DNA of 64,000 nt, taken from Microbacterium terregens. GTDB taxonomy: Bacteria; Pseudomonadota; Alphaproteobacteria; Sphingomonadales; Sphingomonadaceae. The translations under genes were made by a program, and so were the position numbers. How positions within the stretch are numbered: the stretch's first letter is position 1; the number at the start of each line of letters is the position of its first letter. Where the stretch lies: assembly GCF_027922045.1 (NCBI RefSeq), contig NZ_BSEX01000004.1, positions 358,444 to 422,443 of the forward strand, read 5' to 3'. The notes under the pieces are model-generated. The model was not told the DNA's origin and searched no databases. It saw nothing but the letters and a program-made list of their open reading frames with translations. This document shows positions 35,578 to 44,560 of this stretch, in pieces.

Positions 35578-36084
35578 ATGGGTTCCGTGCTTGTTCCGAA
35601 CGCCGCGTCTGCGTTGCCCACGGTCGATGCCGGTCCGCTGATGGCGGCGGATGTCGCCCGTGGGGTGACCCGCCTGCTGCTGCGGCACGACTGCACCGCC
35701 ATGGCGGAAGTGCCGCTGGACGGTGGACGCCGCGCCGACCTGATGGCGCTCGATGCGCGCGGCCGCATCGTCATCGTCGAGATCAAGGTGTCGCGCAGCG
35801 ATCTGCTCGGGGATGGCAAGTGGACCGACTACCTCAGCCACTGCGACCGCTATTTCTGGGCGGTGCCGGCCGGATTCGACACCACGATCCTCGAAACCGA
35901 GGCGTTCCTGCCCGAACGTTGCGGCATCTTGGTCGCGGATCGCTACGATGCCGCGGTGTTGCGGGAGGCGACGACGGTGCCGCTGGCAGCGGCCACCCGC
36001 AAGCGCTGCACCCTCGCCTTCGCGCGCCGCGCTGCGCGTCGGCTGATCGGCGTCACCGATCCTGATGCGGTGCAGGGCTGGTAG
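35578..36084 (+). CDS. mmcB: MmcB-like DNA repair nuclease family protein
   Basis: 168 aa with a PD-(D/E)xK-type core: RRADLMALDARGRIVIVEIKVSRSDLLGDGKWTDYLSHCDRYFWAV, where the Asp and the E-x-K supply the nuclease triad. Caulobacter MmcB is an SOS-linked DNA-damage protein. The start chosen is the ATG at 35578; an internal in-frame ATG 30 codons on is possible. Convergent with the ankyrin gene. Confidence 0.82.
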   Translation: MGSVLVPNAASALPTVDAGPLMAADVARGVTRLLLRHDCTAMAEVPLDGGRRADLMALDARGRIVIVEIKVSRSDLLGDGKWTDYLSHCDRYFWAVPAGFDTTILETEAFLPERCGILVADRYDAAVLREATTVPLAAATRKRCTLAFARRAARRLIGVTDPDAVQGW

Positions 36085-36107
36085 CCAGCCGCTCGCGTTT
36101 CCCGCGC

Positions 36108-36725
36108 CTAGAGGCGCGGACCGGCAACGACGGGCTTCTTGGCCTTGGGCGCTTCGTCCATCAGCTTGAGCAGCGCAGGGGTGCGGGTGTCGCGCCGGGC
36201 ATAGTCCCGCGCCGACATGCCGGCCATGACGTCCGCCTGATCCGGGTTGGCCCCGCCTTCGATCAGCGTACGCACCAGATCGATGCGGCGCAGCTGCACC
36301 GCGCGGATCAGCGGAGTCTCGCCCCGCGAGTTCGCAAGGTTCAGATTGGCCTTGTAGCGGATCAGCGTATCCAGTCCGTCGGTAAAGCCTTTCTCGACCG
36401 CCAGCATCGCCGGTGTGTTGCCGTCGGCATCCTGGATGTTCGGGTCCGCACCCTTTGAAAGCAGGAAGCGGAGATACACGCTGTCGCTACGGCTCGCCAC
36501 GATGTGCAACGCGGCGTCGCCGGTGGTCCGGTCCTTGCTGTTGATCAGCAGCTGGCCAGGCTGGTTCAGGAAGTTGGTGACCTTGTCCCCGTCTCCCTTT
36601 CGCACCGCTTCGAGGAACTCGTAGCTTTGCGAGCGCTGCTGGGCGGAGGCGATGGAGGGAGACGCCACGAGGGCGGCGGCGAGACACAGGTTCAAGACGC
36701 GGGACATAGGGCGAAATTTACTCAT
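36108..36725 (-). CDS. secreted ankyrin-repeat protein
   Basis: 205 aa with a signal peptide (residues 1-30, LCLAAALVASPSIASAQQ) and about four ankyrin repeats (TTGDAALHIVASRSDSVYLRFLLSKGADPN, DGNTPAMLAVEKGFTDGLDTLIRY, RGETPLIRAVQLRRIDLVRTLIEGGANPDQ, GMSARDYARR). Presumably a periplasmic protein-binding scaffold with an unknown partner. An in-frame second Met (residue 7) is an alternative start. Confidence 0.87.
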   Translation of the reverse strand: MSKFRPMSRVLNLCLAAALVASPSIASAQQRSQSYEFLEAVRKGDGDKVTNFLNQPGQLLINSKDRTTGDAALHIVASRSDSVYLRFLLSKGADPNIQDADGNTPAMLAVEKGFTDGLDTLIRYKANLNLANSRGETPLIRAVQLRRIDLVRTLIEGGANPDQADVMAGMSARDYARRDTRTPALLKLMDEAPKAKKPVVAGPRL

Positions 36726-36762
36726 CCGCTGGGGCTGCTTGCAAGCGCGAGCCTATCAGATC

Positions 36763-37383
36763 ATGGCTGATCGCACCATGGATCGCTTCGCTCGCCTCGC
36801 CACCGCCCCGATGCTGTCGCTCGCGCTGCTTCTCGCCGGGTGCGGGGGGGCGACGAACGGCCCCTCTCAGGAGCCGCCGCTTGCCGGCGCGCGCATCGGC
36901 GGCGCGTTTGCGCTCACCGACGGGGCAGGCAAGACGGTTCGCGATACCGACTTCGCTGGCCAGTACCGCATCGTCTACTTCGGCTACACCTTCTGTCCGG
37001 ACGTGTGCCCGGTCGATCTCCAGAAGATCGCCGCCGGGCTCAAGGCGTTCGAAGGTGCGCATCCCGAGCTGGGTGCCAAGGTCGTGCCGATCTTCGTCAC
37101 CGTCGATCCGGAGCGGGATACGCCCGAGGTCGTGGGACGCTATGTCGCCGCCTTCCATCCGCGGATGGTCGGCCTCACGGGCACGCCAGAAGCGATCGCG
37201 CAGGTTGCGCGTGCCTATGCGGTCCCGTTCGCCAAGCGACAGGATGCGGGCTCGACCGAGTATCTGATGGATCATGGGACGCAGGCGTATCTGATGGGGC
37301 CGGACGGCAAGCCGATCGCGCTGCTGCCCACCGATCAGAGCCCGCAGGCGATCGCCCGCGAACTTGAACGGTGGGTACGATGA
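36763..37383 (+). CDS. SCO1/SenC family copper chaperone lipoprotein
   Basis: 206 aa. The signal ends in a lipobox LLLAGC, so it is probably a membrane-anchored lipoprotein. The thioredoxin-fold domain has FGYTFCPDVCP (CxxxC copper ligands) and a downstream His in LMDHGTQAYL. SCO proteins deliver copper to the CuA centre of cytochrome c oxidase. An ATG five codons further in (36778) is an alternative start. Overlaps the YcgN gene by ATGA at 37380-37383. Confidence 0.9.
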   Translation: MADRTMDRFARLATAPMLSLALLLAGCGGATNGPSQEPPLAGARIGGAFALTDGAGKTVRDTDFAGQYRIVYFGYTFCPDVCPVDLQKIAAGLKAFEGAHPELGAKVVPIFVTVDPERDTPEVVGRYVAAFHPRMVGLTGTPEAIAQVARAYAVPFAKRQDAGSTEYLMDHGTQAYLMGPDGKPIALLPTDQSPQAIARELERWVR

Positions 37384-37814
37384 GCGACCGTTTCTGGGAG
37401 GATACCCCCCTCTCCAAGCTCGACCGCGCGCAGTGGGAGGCACTGTGCGACGGCTGCGGCAAATGCTGTGTGCACAAGCTGGAGGACGAGGATACGGGTG
37501 AGCTGATGGCGACCAACGTCGCCTGCCGCCTGCTCGATCGCCGGTCGGGGCAGTGCAGCGATTATCGCCACCGCCACGCTTATGTCTCCGAGTGCGTGCG
37601 GCTCACTGCGCGATCGGTCCCGCACATCGAATGGCTTCCCTCGACCTGCGCCTACCGGCTGCGCGCCAACGACGAGCCGCTGCCCGGGTGGCACTATCTC
37701 GTCTGTGGAGACCGGGAGGCGGTGCATGCCGCTGGGGAGTCGACCCGCGGGTGGACCATCTCCGAGGACGACGCCGGCGACCTCGAGCACCACATGGTCG
37801 ATCGCCCGCTGTGA
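37380..37814 (+). CDS. YcgN-like cysteine-cluster protein (UPF0260)
   Basis: 144 aa with the family Cys pattern: CDGCGKCCVHK near residues 23-32, then Cys in NVACRLLDRR, GQCSDY, VSECVRL, STCAYRL and LVCGDRE. These probably bind a metal or Fe-S cluster. Function unknown. The start is the ATG at 37380 in an ATGA overlap with the SCO gene; its own end overlaps the next GTG. Confidence 0.88.
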   Translation: MSDRFWEDTPLSKLDRAQWEALCDGCGKCCVHKLEDEDTGELMATNVACRLLDRRSGQCSDYRHRHAYVSECVRLTARSVPHIEWLPSTCAYRLRANDEPLPGWHYLVCGDREAVHAAGESTRGWTISEDDAGDLEHHMVDRPL

Positions 37815-38503
37815 ACGAAGCTCCGGGTGCGCCGATCGAGGTGGTCCGGCACCCGAGGGCGCGCCGCGCGCGCCTGTCGGTGGATCCGGCGACGGGACGC
37901 GTGCGGCTCACCCTGCCCGCCCGCGCCGCGCTCCGCCCCGCGCTTGCCTGGGCGGAGAGCAAGCGATCCTGGATCGACGCGCAACAGGCGCGCCTGCCGG
38001 AAGCGCGCCCCTTCATCCCGGGCGAGACCATTCCCTTCGGCGATACCGAGCTTCGAATCGTCTGGGAGGAGAAGGCCGGCCGCAGCCTTGTGCGTGAAGG
38101 CGATCTGCTTCGATGCGGAGGGCCGATCGAGCGGGTACCGGCGCGCGTGGAGCGCTGGCTACGAAGCGAGGCGCTGGCGTTGCTGTCCAAGGAGACGCAG
38201 CACTACGCCATGCGGGCGGGCGTGACCGTCACTCAGGTGGCGATCGGCGACCCGCGGGGTCGGTGGGGGAGCTGCACCGGATCCGGGGCGATCCGCTACA
38301 GTTGGCGGCTGATCCTGGCGCCTGCGTTCGTGCTGCGGGCGACCGTGGCGCATGAGGTCGCGCATAGGCTGCACATGGATCATAGCCCGGCCTTTCACGC
38401 CGCCGTGGCGCGGTTGCTGGAAGCCGATCCGGCACCGGCGCGCGCATGGCTCCGCGCGCACGGTGCGTCGCTTCACTGGTACGGGCGCGCGTCCGGGTCA
38501 TAG
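37811..38503 (+). CDS. YgjP-like zinc metalloprotease
   Basis: 230 aa. The catalytic motif HEVAHRLHMDHSPAFH (HExxH plus a third His) with WGSCTGSGAIRYSWRLILAP just before it is characteristic of the YgjP/DUF45 family. No signal peptide, so cytoplasmic. Start GTG at 37811, GTGA overlap with the YcgN gene. Its last 31 bp run antiparallel to the 3' end of the PBP1A gene. Confidence 0.87.
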   Translation: MNEAPGAPIEVVRHPRARRARLSVDPATGRVRLTLPARAALRPALAWAESKRSWIDAQQARLPEARPFIPGETIPFGDTELRIVWEEKAGRSLVREGDLLRCGGPIERVPARVERWLRSEALALLSKETQHYAMRAGVTVTQVAIGDPRGRWGSCTGSGAIRYSWRLILAPAFVLRATVAHEVAHRLHMDHSPAFHAAVARLLEADPAPARAWLRAHGASLHWYGRASGS

Positions 38504-40617
38504 CCCGGGCGTTCGACCGATCGTCTGGGATCGCCCGGTGCGGGCCGGCGCGGTGGCGGTGCGGACTCCCGCGGCGGCCCGGTCCGGCCGATCGCCCGAT
38601 CCAGCCAATCCTGGTCCAACGTCTCGCGCGGCGCCGGCTCTTCGTAGGGCGTGCGTGTGGGCTGCTGCGGGACTTGTGCCGGCGGCAACGCCTCCGGCTC
38701 GGACGGCCCTTCGATCGGATAGCCGTCCTCGTCGACGAACACGCCGTTGTCGGGCTCGCCATAGTAGGACTCGGCGTCCGGTTCTTCCTGCCACTCGGGC
38801 AGAGTCACCTGAGTCTCGAAATTCTCAACCGGGCGACTGGCGACCGCTTTCCGCATGAAGCTCGCAAAGGCACGCGCGGGTGCGGTGCCGCCCTGCAGGC
38901 CGCCGACCGCACGGGCATCGTCGCGGCCCATCCAGACTCCCGTCGTCAGCCCGCTCGAGAAGCCCAGGAACCAGCCATCCTTGTTGGACGAGGTCGTGCC
39001 GGTCTTCCCCGCTACCGGCCGGCCGATCTGCGCCGCCCGGCCGGTGCCGGTCGCGACGGCAGTCTGGAGCAGGTCCGTCATCTGCGCTGCGACATAGGGC
39101 GCGACCAGCACGCGTGAGGTGTCGACCTGGTGCTGGTAGATCACCGATCCACCGGCGGTCACGCGGGTGATGCCATATGGGGTCACCGCAACGCCCTTCT
39201 GCGACACGGAGGCGAAGGCGCGGGTCATGTCGATCAGCCGCACGTCGGAGGTGCCCAGCACCATTGCCGGACGCGTGTCGATGGGCGTGGTGATGCCGAA
39301 GCGGCGGGCCATGTCGGCGACGGTGGTGTAGCCGACGTCGCGGCCCAGCTTCGCGGCCACGGTGTTGATCGAATAGGCGAACGCCGACCGCAGGCTCATC
39401 GAGCCGTTGAAGCGGCCGGAGCTGTTGCGGGGGCTCCAACCGTTGATCGTCACCGGCTCGTCGACCACCTGGTCCTCGGGCTTGTAGCCCGCTTCCAGCG
39501 CAGCCAGGTAGACGAACAGCTTGAACGCCGAACCGGGCTGGCGGGTCGCCTGGGTCGCGCGATTGTAGATCGACGACACATAGTCCTTGCCGCCGACCAT
39601 CGCCCGCACGGCGCCGTCGCGATCGAGCGACAGCAACGCGCCTTGCACGCCGGCCGGCGCGTTGGCGCGGATCGCCTGGTCCGCCGCCCGCTGCATCGAC
39701 AGGTCCAGCGTGGTCCAGACGTCCAGCGGCGCGTCGGTTTCGTCGATCAGCGTCTCGAGCTGCGGCAATGCCCAGTCGGTGAAATAGCGAACGCTGTTCT
39801 GCTTGGGCTCTGGGGCGAGCTTTACCGCATGCGGATCGGCCGATGCGGCCTCGCTTGCGCTGATCGCCCCCGTCTCCTGCATCAGCTCCAGGACGACGCC
39901 GGCGCGGCCCACGGCTGCCTCGGCATCGGCGGTCGGCGAATAGCGCGAGGGTGCCTTCACCAGCCCGGCGACGACTGCCGCTTCCGACAGATCCAGCGAG
40001 GTGCCGGGATGGCCGAAGAAGCGCCGCGAGGCCGCGTCGATCCCATAGGCACCGCCGCCGAAATAGACCTTGTTGAGGTACAGCTCGAGGATCTGGTCCT
40101 TGGTGAACTTGCGTTCCAGCGCGAGCGCCAGCACGACCTCGCGCAGCTTCCGGCTCACCGTATAGCTGTTCGACAGGAAGATGGTGCGCGCCACCTGCTG
40201 GGTGATGGTCGACGCACCCTGCAGGCGCCGGCCGTTGCCGTGGTTGTCGATCGCGAACTTGATGATGCGCGCGATGGCGACCGGGTCCACTCCCCAATGC
40301 GAGCGGAAGCGTCGGTCCTCCACGGCGACCATCGCGTCACGCATCACCGGGGGGATCTCGTCATACGGGATCCACTCGCCATAGCTCGGCCCCAGAGAAA
40401 CGAGGATCGTGCCGTCGGCGGCGCGTACCCGGATCATCTGCCCGTTCGGGGAAGATTTCAGTTCCCCGAAGCTCGGCAGATTGGCCCGCGCGTTCATCAC
40501 CGCGACGGTGAGGCCGAGGGCGGCTAGCAATAGCAGGGCAAGCCCCGAACCCAGGGTCCAGAGCAGGATGCGGCGCCACCGGGGCGCGGGCGGGCGTTTA
40601 CGGGTGCGGGTGGCCAT
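38473..40617 (-). CDS. class A penicillin-binding protein (PBP1A type)
   Basis: 714 aa bifunctional peptidoglycan polymerase. One N-terminal membrane helix (residues 15-40) anchors it. The glycosyltransferase domain has AVEDRRFRSHWGVDPVAIARI and GASTITQQVARTIFL. The transpeptidase has SAFK (within QPGSAFKLFVYLAALEAGY), SIN (FAYSINTVAAKLGR) and KTGTTSSNKDGWF. A long Pro/Glu-rich C-terminal tail of about 110 residues follows and is not a known domain. It overlaps the metalloprotease gene tail to tail by 31 bp. Confidence 0.94.
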   Translation of the reverse strand: MATRTRKRPPAPRWRRILLWTLGSGLALLLLAALGLTVAVMNARANLPSFGELKSSPNGQMIRVRAADGTILVSLGPSYGEWIPYDEIPPVMRDAMVAVEDRRFRSHWGVDPVAIARIIKFAIDNHGNGRRLQGASTITQQVARTIFLSNSYTVSRKLREVVLALALERKFTKDQILELYLNKVYFGGGAYGIDAASRRFFGHPGTSLDLSEAAVVAGLVKAPSRYSPTADAEAAVGRAGVVLELMQETGAISASEAASADPHAVKLAPEPKQNSVRYFTDWALPQLETLIDETDAPLDVWTTLDLSMQRAADQAIRANAPAGVQGALLSLDRDGAVRAMVGGKDYVSSIYNRATQATRQPGSAFKLFVYLAALEAGYKPEDQVVDEPVTINGWSPRNSSGRFNGSMSLRSAFAYSINTVAAKLGRDVGYTTVADMARRFGITTPIDTRPAMVLGTSDVRLIDMTRAFASVSQKGVAVTPYGITRVTAGGSVIYQHQVDTSRVLVAPYVAAQMTDLLQTAVATGTGRAAQIGRPVAGKTGTTSSNKDGWFLGFSSGLTTGVWMGRDDARAVGGLQGGTAPARAFASFMRKAVASRPVENFETQVTLPEWQEEPDAESYYGEPDNGVFVDEDGYPIEGPSEPEALPPAQVPQQPTRTPYEEPAPRETLDQDWLDRAIGRTGPPRESAPPPRRPAPGDPRRSVERPGYDPDARPYQ

Positions 40618-40680
40618 GGAAGCCGTGCCGGATTACGCGCTGCGGGCGCCGCCCACAAGCGCGCAACGCCGTTCTTGCGA

Positions 40681-41088
40681 TCAGCCGCCGCTTTGCGCGC
40701 GTGGGCGGAAGTCGAGCGCGACCGAGTTCATGCAATAGCGCAGACCCGTGGGCGGCGGGCCGTCCGGAAAGACATGGCCCAGATGGCCGTCGCAGCGCGC
40801 GCAGCGCGTTTCCACGCGACGCATACCGTGGCTGGTGTCGCTGTGGTTGGTCACCCGATCCTCGGCGATCGGCTGCGTGAAGCTCGGCCAACCGGACCCG
40901 GAATCATATTTGTCGAGGCTGTCGAACAGCTCGTTGCTGCATCCGGCGCAGCGATAGATGCCGTCGGCCTTGTTGTCGTTGTAATGGCCCGCAAAGGCGC
41001 GCTCGGTCCCCGCCTCCCGCAGCACATGATAGGCCTGGGGCGACAGTCGCTTGCGCCACTCGGATTCCGACAGGTTCAGATAGTCCAT
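40681..41088 (-). CDS. msrB: peptide methionine-R-sulfoxide reductase MsrB
   Basis: 135 aa cytosolic enzyme that reduces methionine-R-sulfoxide. Zinc-binding CAGC (RCAGCSNELFDS) and CARC (TRCARCDGHLGH) pairs are intact, and the catalytic Cys is in GLRYCMNSVALDF. The start at 41086-41088 (MDYLNLSESEW) is preferred over an upstream in-frame ATG at 41124 because it matches the family. It has a separate periplasmic MsrA elsewhere in the window. Confidence 0.94.
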   Translation of the reverse strand: MDYLNLSESEWRKRLSPQAYHVLREAGTERAFAGHYNDNKADGIYRCAGCSNELFDSLDKYDSGSGWPSFTQPIAEDRVTNHSDTSHGMRRVETRCARCDGHLGHVFPDGPPPTGLRYCMNSVALDFRPRAQSGG

Positions 41089-41138
41089 GAACCTAGATGT
41101 GTTGTGCCCCTGGCCCCGCGTCAACCAGTGGAATTAAC

Positions 41139-41170
41139 GAGGGGCCGCGTGGCTGTGCACGCGGCCCCTC
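41139..41170 (-). terminator. Rho-independent-type hairpin between the methyltransferase and msrB
   Basis: Perfect 13-bp stem GAGGGGCCGCGTG / CACGCGGCCCCTC with a 6-nt loop, followed on the minus strand by GTTAATT. It would end transcription of the methyltransferase gene before msrB. Confidence 0.75.
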
Positions 41171-41207
41171 GGGAACCTCAGTACGGGAAGGGCAGCGCCC
41201 GGAAGGC

Positions 41208-41816
41208 TCAGTCTTTCCAGGCCCAATACAGCTGCGCCGGCGGGACGTTCCACCACTCCATGTCATGGTCGATCCGCTCGAAATTGGGCGAGAGGAAGTC
41301 GCGGACCTTGGGGCTGAACTGATAGACCAAGAACGCACCACCCGGCCGCAACACCTCTGCGGTGGCAGTGGCAATCTTGTCGCCGATGCCGGGGGGCAGG
41401 GTCGAAAACGGCAGGCCGGACAGCACATAGTCGGCATGGGCATGCCCGTGGTCGGCGACGATCTGGACCACGTCGGCCGCAGAGGCGTGTACCGCCGAGA
41501 AGCGCGAGTCGAGGATCGTACCGTTCAGGTAGTCGATGAACTCGGGGTTGGTATCGATCGCGATCAGCTGCGCGTCCGGTGCCATCCGTTCCAGGATCGG
41601 GCGGCAGAAGGTGCCCACGCCCGGACCATATTCGACGAACACCTTGGTGTTGGCCCAGTCGACCGGTGCCAGCATCTTGCGGATCAGCTTGCCCGAAGAG
41701 GGGATCACCGATCCCACCATCACCGGATGCTTGACGAATCCGCGCAGGAACATGCCCGCCGGGGATGGAACGCGCTTGGGGCTCCGTCGGCTGGCGGTGG
41801 TGGAACTGGTGTTCAT
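41208..41816 (-). CDS. class I SAM-dependent methyltransferase (PmtA-like)
   Basis: 202 aa. FLRGFVKHPVMVGSVIPSSGKLIRKML at the N-terminus, then the SAM-binding VFVEYGPGVGTFCRPIL, an acidic end of strand 2 (LIAIDTNPEF) and YVLSGLPFSTLP. The GS-(I/V)-(I/V)-P-S-S start and FVEYGPG resemble phosphatidylethanolamine N-methyltransferases of the Rhodobacter type, as well as KsgA-like enzymes. The substrate is unproven. The start is the ATG at 41814-41816; the longer upstream frame is non-coding in character. Confidence 0.78.
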   Translation of the reverse strand: MNTSSTTASRRSPKRVPSPAGMFLRGFVKHPVMVGSVIPSSGKLIRKMLAPVDWANTKVFVEYGPGVGTFCRPILERMAPDAQLIAIDTNPEFIDYLNGTILDSRFSAVHASAADVVQIVADHGHAHADYVLSGLPFSTLPPGIGDKIATATAEVLRPGGAFLVYQFSPKVRDFLSPNFERIDHDMEWWNVPPAQLYWAWKD

Positions 41817-41953
41817 GGAAATCCTTGGGCGGGGCGGCCGCAGCCGCGTCGAAGTTGTCGTCGCAAAACCGAAACGAAGATGCAAGCCGAACGGTTTCGT
41901 CGTGACGCGATGCGGTATCACAGCGCGGCGAACGACGCCCTTCCAAGGAAGGC

Positions 41954-41984
41954 GCGCGCCGCTTCCGTGCAGGAAGCGGCGCGC
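41954..41984 (-). terminator. terminator hairpin after the CDC48-family gene
   Basis: Perfect 13-bp stem GCGCGCCGCTTCC / GGAAGCGGCGCGC with a 5-nt loop, 8 bp beyond the CDC48 stop on the minus strand. A pyrimidine-rich tail (CTTCCTTGG) follows rather than a clean T-run. The remaining gap to the methyltransferase start shows nothing else. Confidence 0.7.
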
Positions 41985-41991
41985 GGTCCCG

Positions 41992-44274
41992 TTATTGCTT
42001 TTCGCCGCGCGGCTGTACCATTCCGGGAGCGATGAAGCCGATCGGCTGAATCGCAACCGCGTCCTGCTTCAGCTTGGCGGACATCTGCCGATACTCCTGC
42101 TCCATTTCCGCGGTGACCGAGGCGCGCGACTCGCCGAGCGCCTGGCGGAAATGAGACATCCGCACGGAGGTGTTGGAGAGTGACTCACGCAGCGCCATCA
42201 GACCCGCGCGCCGCACCACATCCTCCAGGTCCGCACCGGTGAAGCGCTCGGTCTCGGCCGCGATCGCATCCAGGTCGACATCCTCGCCGATCGGCATCTT
42301 CTCGGTCTGGATCGACAGGATCCGCCGCCGGCCGGCCTGATCCGGCACCCCGACATAGACCAGTTCGTCGAAGCGGCCCGGGCGCAGCAGCGCCGGGTCG
42401 ACCAGATTCGGCCGGTTGGTCGCCCCGATCACCACCACCGACTGGAGCTCTTCCAGTCCGTCCATCTCGGCCAGGATGGTGTTCACCACCCGCTCGGTGA
42501 CCTGCGGCTCGCCCATGCCGCCGCCCCGTGCAGGCACCAGGCTGTCGAGTTCGTCGATGAAGATCACGCACGGCGCGACCTGGCGCGCACGGGCGAACAG
42601 TCGCGCGATCTGCTGCTCGCTTTCGCCATACCATTTCGACAGCAGGTCGCTCGACTTGGTGGCGATGAAGTTCGCCTCCGCCTCGCGTGCGACCGCCTTG
42701 GCGAGCAGCGTCTTTCCGGTGCCTGGCGGGCCGTACAGCAGGAAGCCCTTGGCCGGACGGATGCCGAGCCGGCGAAACGCGTCAGGAGACTTGAGCGGCA
42801 GCTCGACGCCTTCCTTGAGCCGCATCTGCGCCTCGTCCAGCCCACCGACGTCCTCCCAGCGGACCTGCGGTGCCTGCACCATCACCTCGCGCATCGCCGA
42901 AGGCTGGACGCGCTTCAGCGCCTCCAGAAAGTCGTCGCGGCCGACCGACAGCGTATCGAGTACCTCTGCCGGGATCGTCTGCTCCGACAGGTTGAGCTTC
43001 GGCATGATCCGCCGCACCGCCTCGATCGCCGCCTCGCGGGTGAGCGCCGCCAGGTCCGCGCCGACGAAGCCATAGGTGGTCCGCGCCAGTTCGCCCAAAT
43101 CGACGCCGTCCCCTAGCGGCATGCCGCGGGTGTGGATGCCCAGGATCTCGCGACGGCCGCGCTCGTCGGGCACGCCGACCACGATCTCGCGGTCAAACCG
43201 GCCCGGACGCCGCAGCGCCTCGTCGATCGCCTCCGGCCGGTTGGTCGCGGCGATCACCACCACATTGGCGCGCGCCTCCAGCCCGTCCATCAGCGTCAGC
43301 AGCTGCGCCACGAGCCGCTTCTCGGCCTCGCCCGACACCTGCCCGCGCTTGGGCGCGATCGAGTCGATCTCGTCGATGAACACGATCGAGGGGGCGTTCT
43401 GGCTCGCTTCCTCGAACACCTCGCGCAGCCGCTTTTCCGACTCGCCATAGGCCGAGCCCATGATCTCGGGCCCGTTGATCAGGAAGAAATCGGCATCGCT
43501 CTCGTTCGCGACCGCGCGCGCCAGGCGCGTCTTGCCGGTGCCGGGCGGCCCATGGAGCAACACGCCCTTGGGCGGATCGACGCCCAGGCGCTGGAACAGC
43601 TCCGGATAGCGCAGCGGCAGTTCGACCATTTCGCGCAGCTGGTCGATCGTGCCGGCCATGCCGCCGATATCGTCATAGGTGACGTCGGCGCGGCGCACCT
43701 CGCGCGGCTCCTCATATTCGGGCCGCAGCTCGATTTCGGTGTTCTCGTCGATGTGCACGACGCCCTTGGGAGTCGAGGACACGACGGCGAGGCGGATTTC
43801 CTGCAGCGCATAGGCGGGGGCATTCACAAAGCGCTGGATGGCAGGGTCCGTCACGCGCTGATGTCCGGCGGTCGCCACCACGTCGCCCTGGCAGATCGGC
43901 CTTCCGAAGAAGGTGCGCTTCAGCGCGTTGCTGGACCCCTGAAGGCGCAGGTTCTGCTGGGCAGGCGCGAACACCACTCGCGTCGCCGGCTTCGACTCGA
44001 CACGCCGTACCTCGACGAAGTCGCCCGCGCCCACGCCGGCGTTCGCCCGCTGCAGGCCGTCGAGCCGGACCAGATCGAGACCCTCGTCCTCGCCATAGGG
44101 GCCGACCGCGCGGGCGGGTGTCGTCCGCTTGCCGACGATCTCGACCACGTCTCCCTCGGCAAGGCCGAGCGAGGTCATCAGGGCACGGGGAAGGTGCGCG
44201 ATGCCGCGACCGCTGTCCTCAGGCCGCGAATTCGCAACCTGTATCCGGCGCGCTTGCGAGTCGTCGTCGGCCAT
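41992..44274 (-). CDS. CDC48/p97-family double AAA ATPase
   Basis: 760 aa. An N-terminal double-psi barrel-like domain (1 to about 190) precedes two AAA modules. D1: Walker [14 protein letters not shown], Walker [13 protein letters not shown], and [20 protein letters not shown]2: [25 protein letters not shown], and [19 protein letters not shown]. Both active sites look intact. It is a homologue of archaeal/eukaryotic VCP, found in some alphaproteobacteria. The start at 44272-44274 (MADDDSQ) has AAAGG six bases upstream; an ATG two codons earlier (44280) is also possible. A strong minus-strand terminator lies 67 bp upstream of the start. Confidence 0.92.
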   Translation of the reverse strand: MADDDSQARRIQVANSRPEDSGRGIAHLPRALMTSLGLAEGDVVEIVGKRTTPARAVGPYGEDEGLDLVRLDGLQRANAGVGAGDFVEVRRVESKPATRVVFAPAQQNLRLQGSSNALKRTFFGRPICQGDVVATAGHQRVTDPAIQRFVNAPAYALQEIRLAVVSSTPKGVVHIDENTEIELRPEYEEPREVRRADVTYDDIGGMAGTIDQLREMVELPLRYPELFQRLGVDPPKGVLLHGPPGTGKTRLARAVANESDADFFLINGPEIMGSAYGESEKRLREVFEEASQNAPSIVFIDEIDSIAPKRGQVSGEAEKRLVAQLLTLMDGLEARANVVVIAATNRPEAIDEALRRPGRFDREIVVGVPDERGRREILGIHTRGMPLGDGVDLGELARTTYGFVGADLAALTREAAIEAVRRIMPKLNLSEQTIPAEVLDTLSVGRDDFLEALKRVQPSAMREVMVQAPQVRWEDVGGLDEAQMRLKEGVELPLKSPDAFRRLGIRPAKGFLLYGPPGTGKTLLAKAVAREAEANFIATKSSDLLSKWYGESEQQIARLFARARQVAPCVIFIDELDSLVPARGGGMGEPQVTERVVNTILAEMDGLEELQSVVVIGATNRPNLVDPALLRPGRFDELVYVGVPDQAGRRRILSIQTEKMPIGEDVDLDAIAAETERFTGADLEDVVRRAGLMALRESLSNTSVRMSHFRQALGESRASVTAEMEQEYRQMSAKLKQDAVAIQPIGFIAPGMVQPRGEKQ

Positions 44275-44340
44275 CGGCATCCTTTCACCTTCTCGAAACG
44301 AGTGCGGGAGATAGGATCGAGGGGTCGCCGGGCAAGGCGC

Positions 44341-44369
44341 AAAAAAAAGGCCGATCGCGAGGACCGGCC
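44341..44369 (-). terminator. strong intrinsic terminator upstream of the CDC48 gene
   Basis: On the minus strand GGCCGGTC pairs with GATCGGCC (8 bp including one G-U) around a CTCGC loop, directly followed by eight T residues. No gene on the minus strand precedes it, so it ends either an unannotated small RNA or an attenuated leader of the CDC48 gene. Confidence 0.85.
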
Positions 44370-44445
44370 GTGAAAGGTTTAGGAGAGGATGCCTGAAAGG
44401 CCTGTTCCGTATGCGGTGCAGAGCTTTTTTGTGCAAATGCGAAAG
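44370..44445 (-). ncRNA. possible small RNA ending at the 44341 terminator
   Basis: The minus strand from roughly 44445 down to the terminator is AT-richer than its surroundings, with no plausible reading frame. It holds a short hairpin (GCCTTTCAGGC) and an unpaired CCTCTCC run that could pair with ribosome-binding sites. A promoter-like TTGCAG...TATTTT lies just before it. The 5' end is a guess. Confidence 0.35.
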
Positions 44446-44457
44446 AAAATATCGCGG

Positions 44458-44472
44458 TTGCAGAAACTGCAA
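44458..44472. promoter_or_regulatory. LysR-type operator candidate
   Basis: TTGCAGAAACTGCAA is a perfect dyad containing a T-N11-A box, the usual LysR-type recognition shape. It lies 89-103 bp upstream of the LysR gene start and near the putative divergent transcript, as expected for autoregulation. Confidence 0.5.
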
Positions 44473-44560
44473 TCGAAGAGCTAATTTCCTTCGTGCGCGG
44501 CGGTGCTAGCGCCATCGCGCGGTACGGTTATGATGCGGTGCAACAACAAGGCAGGAGCAG

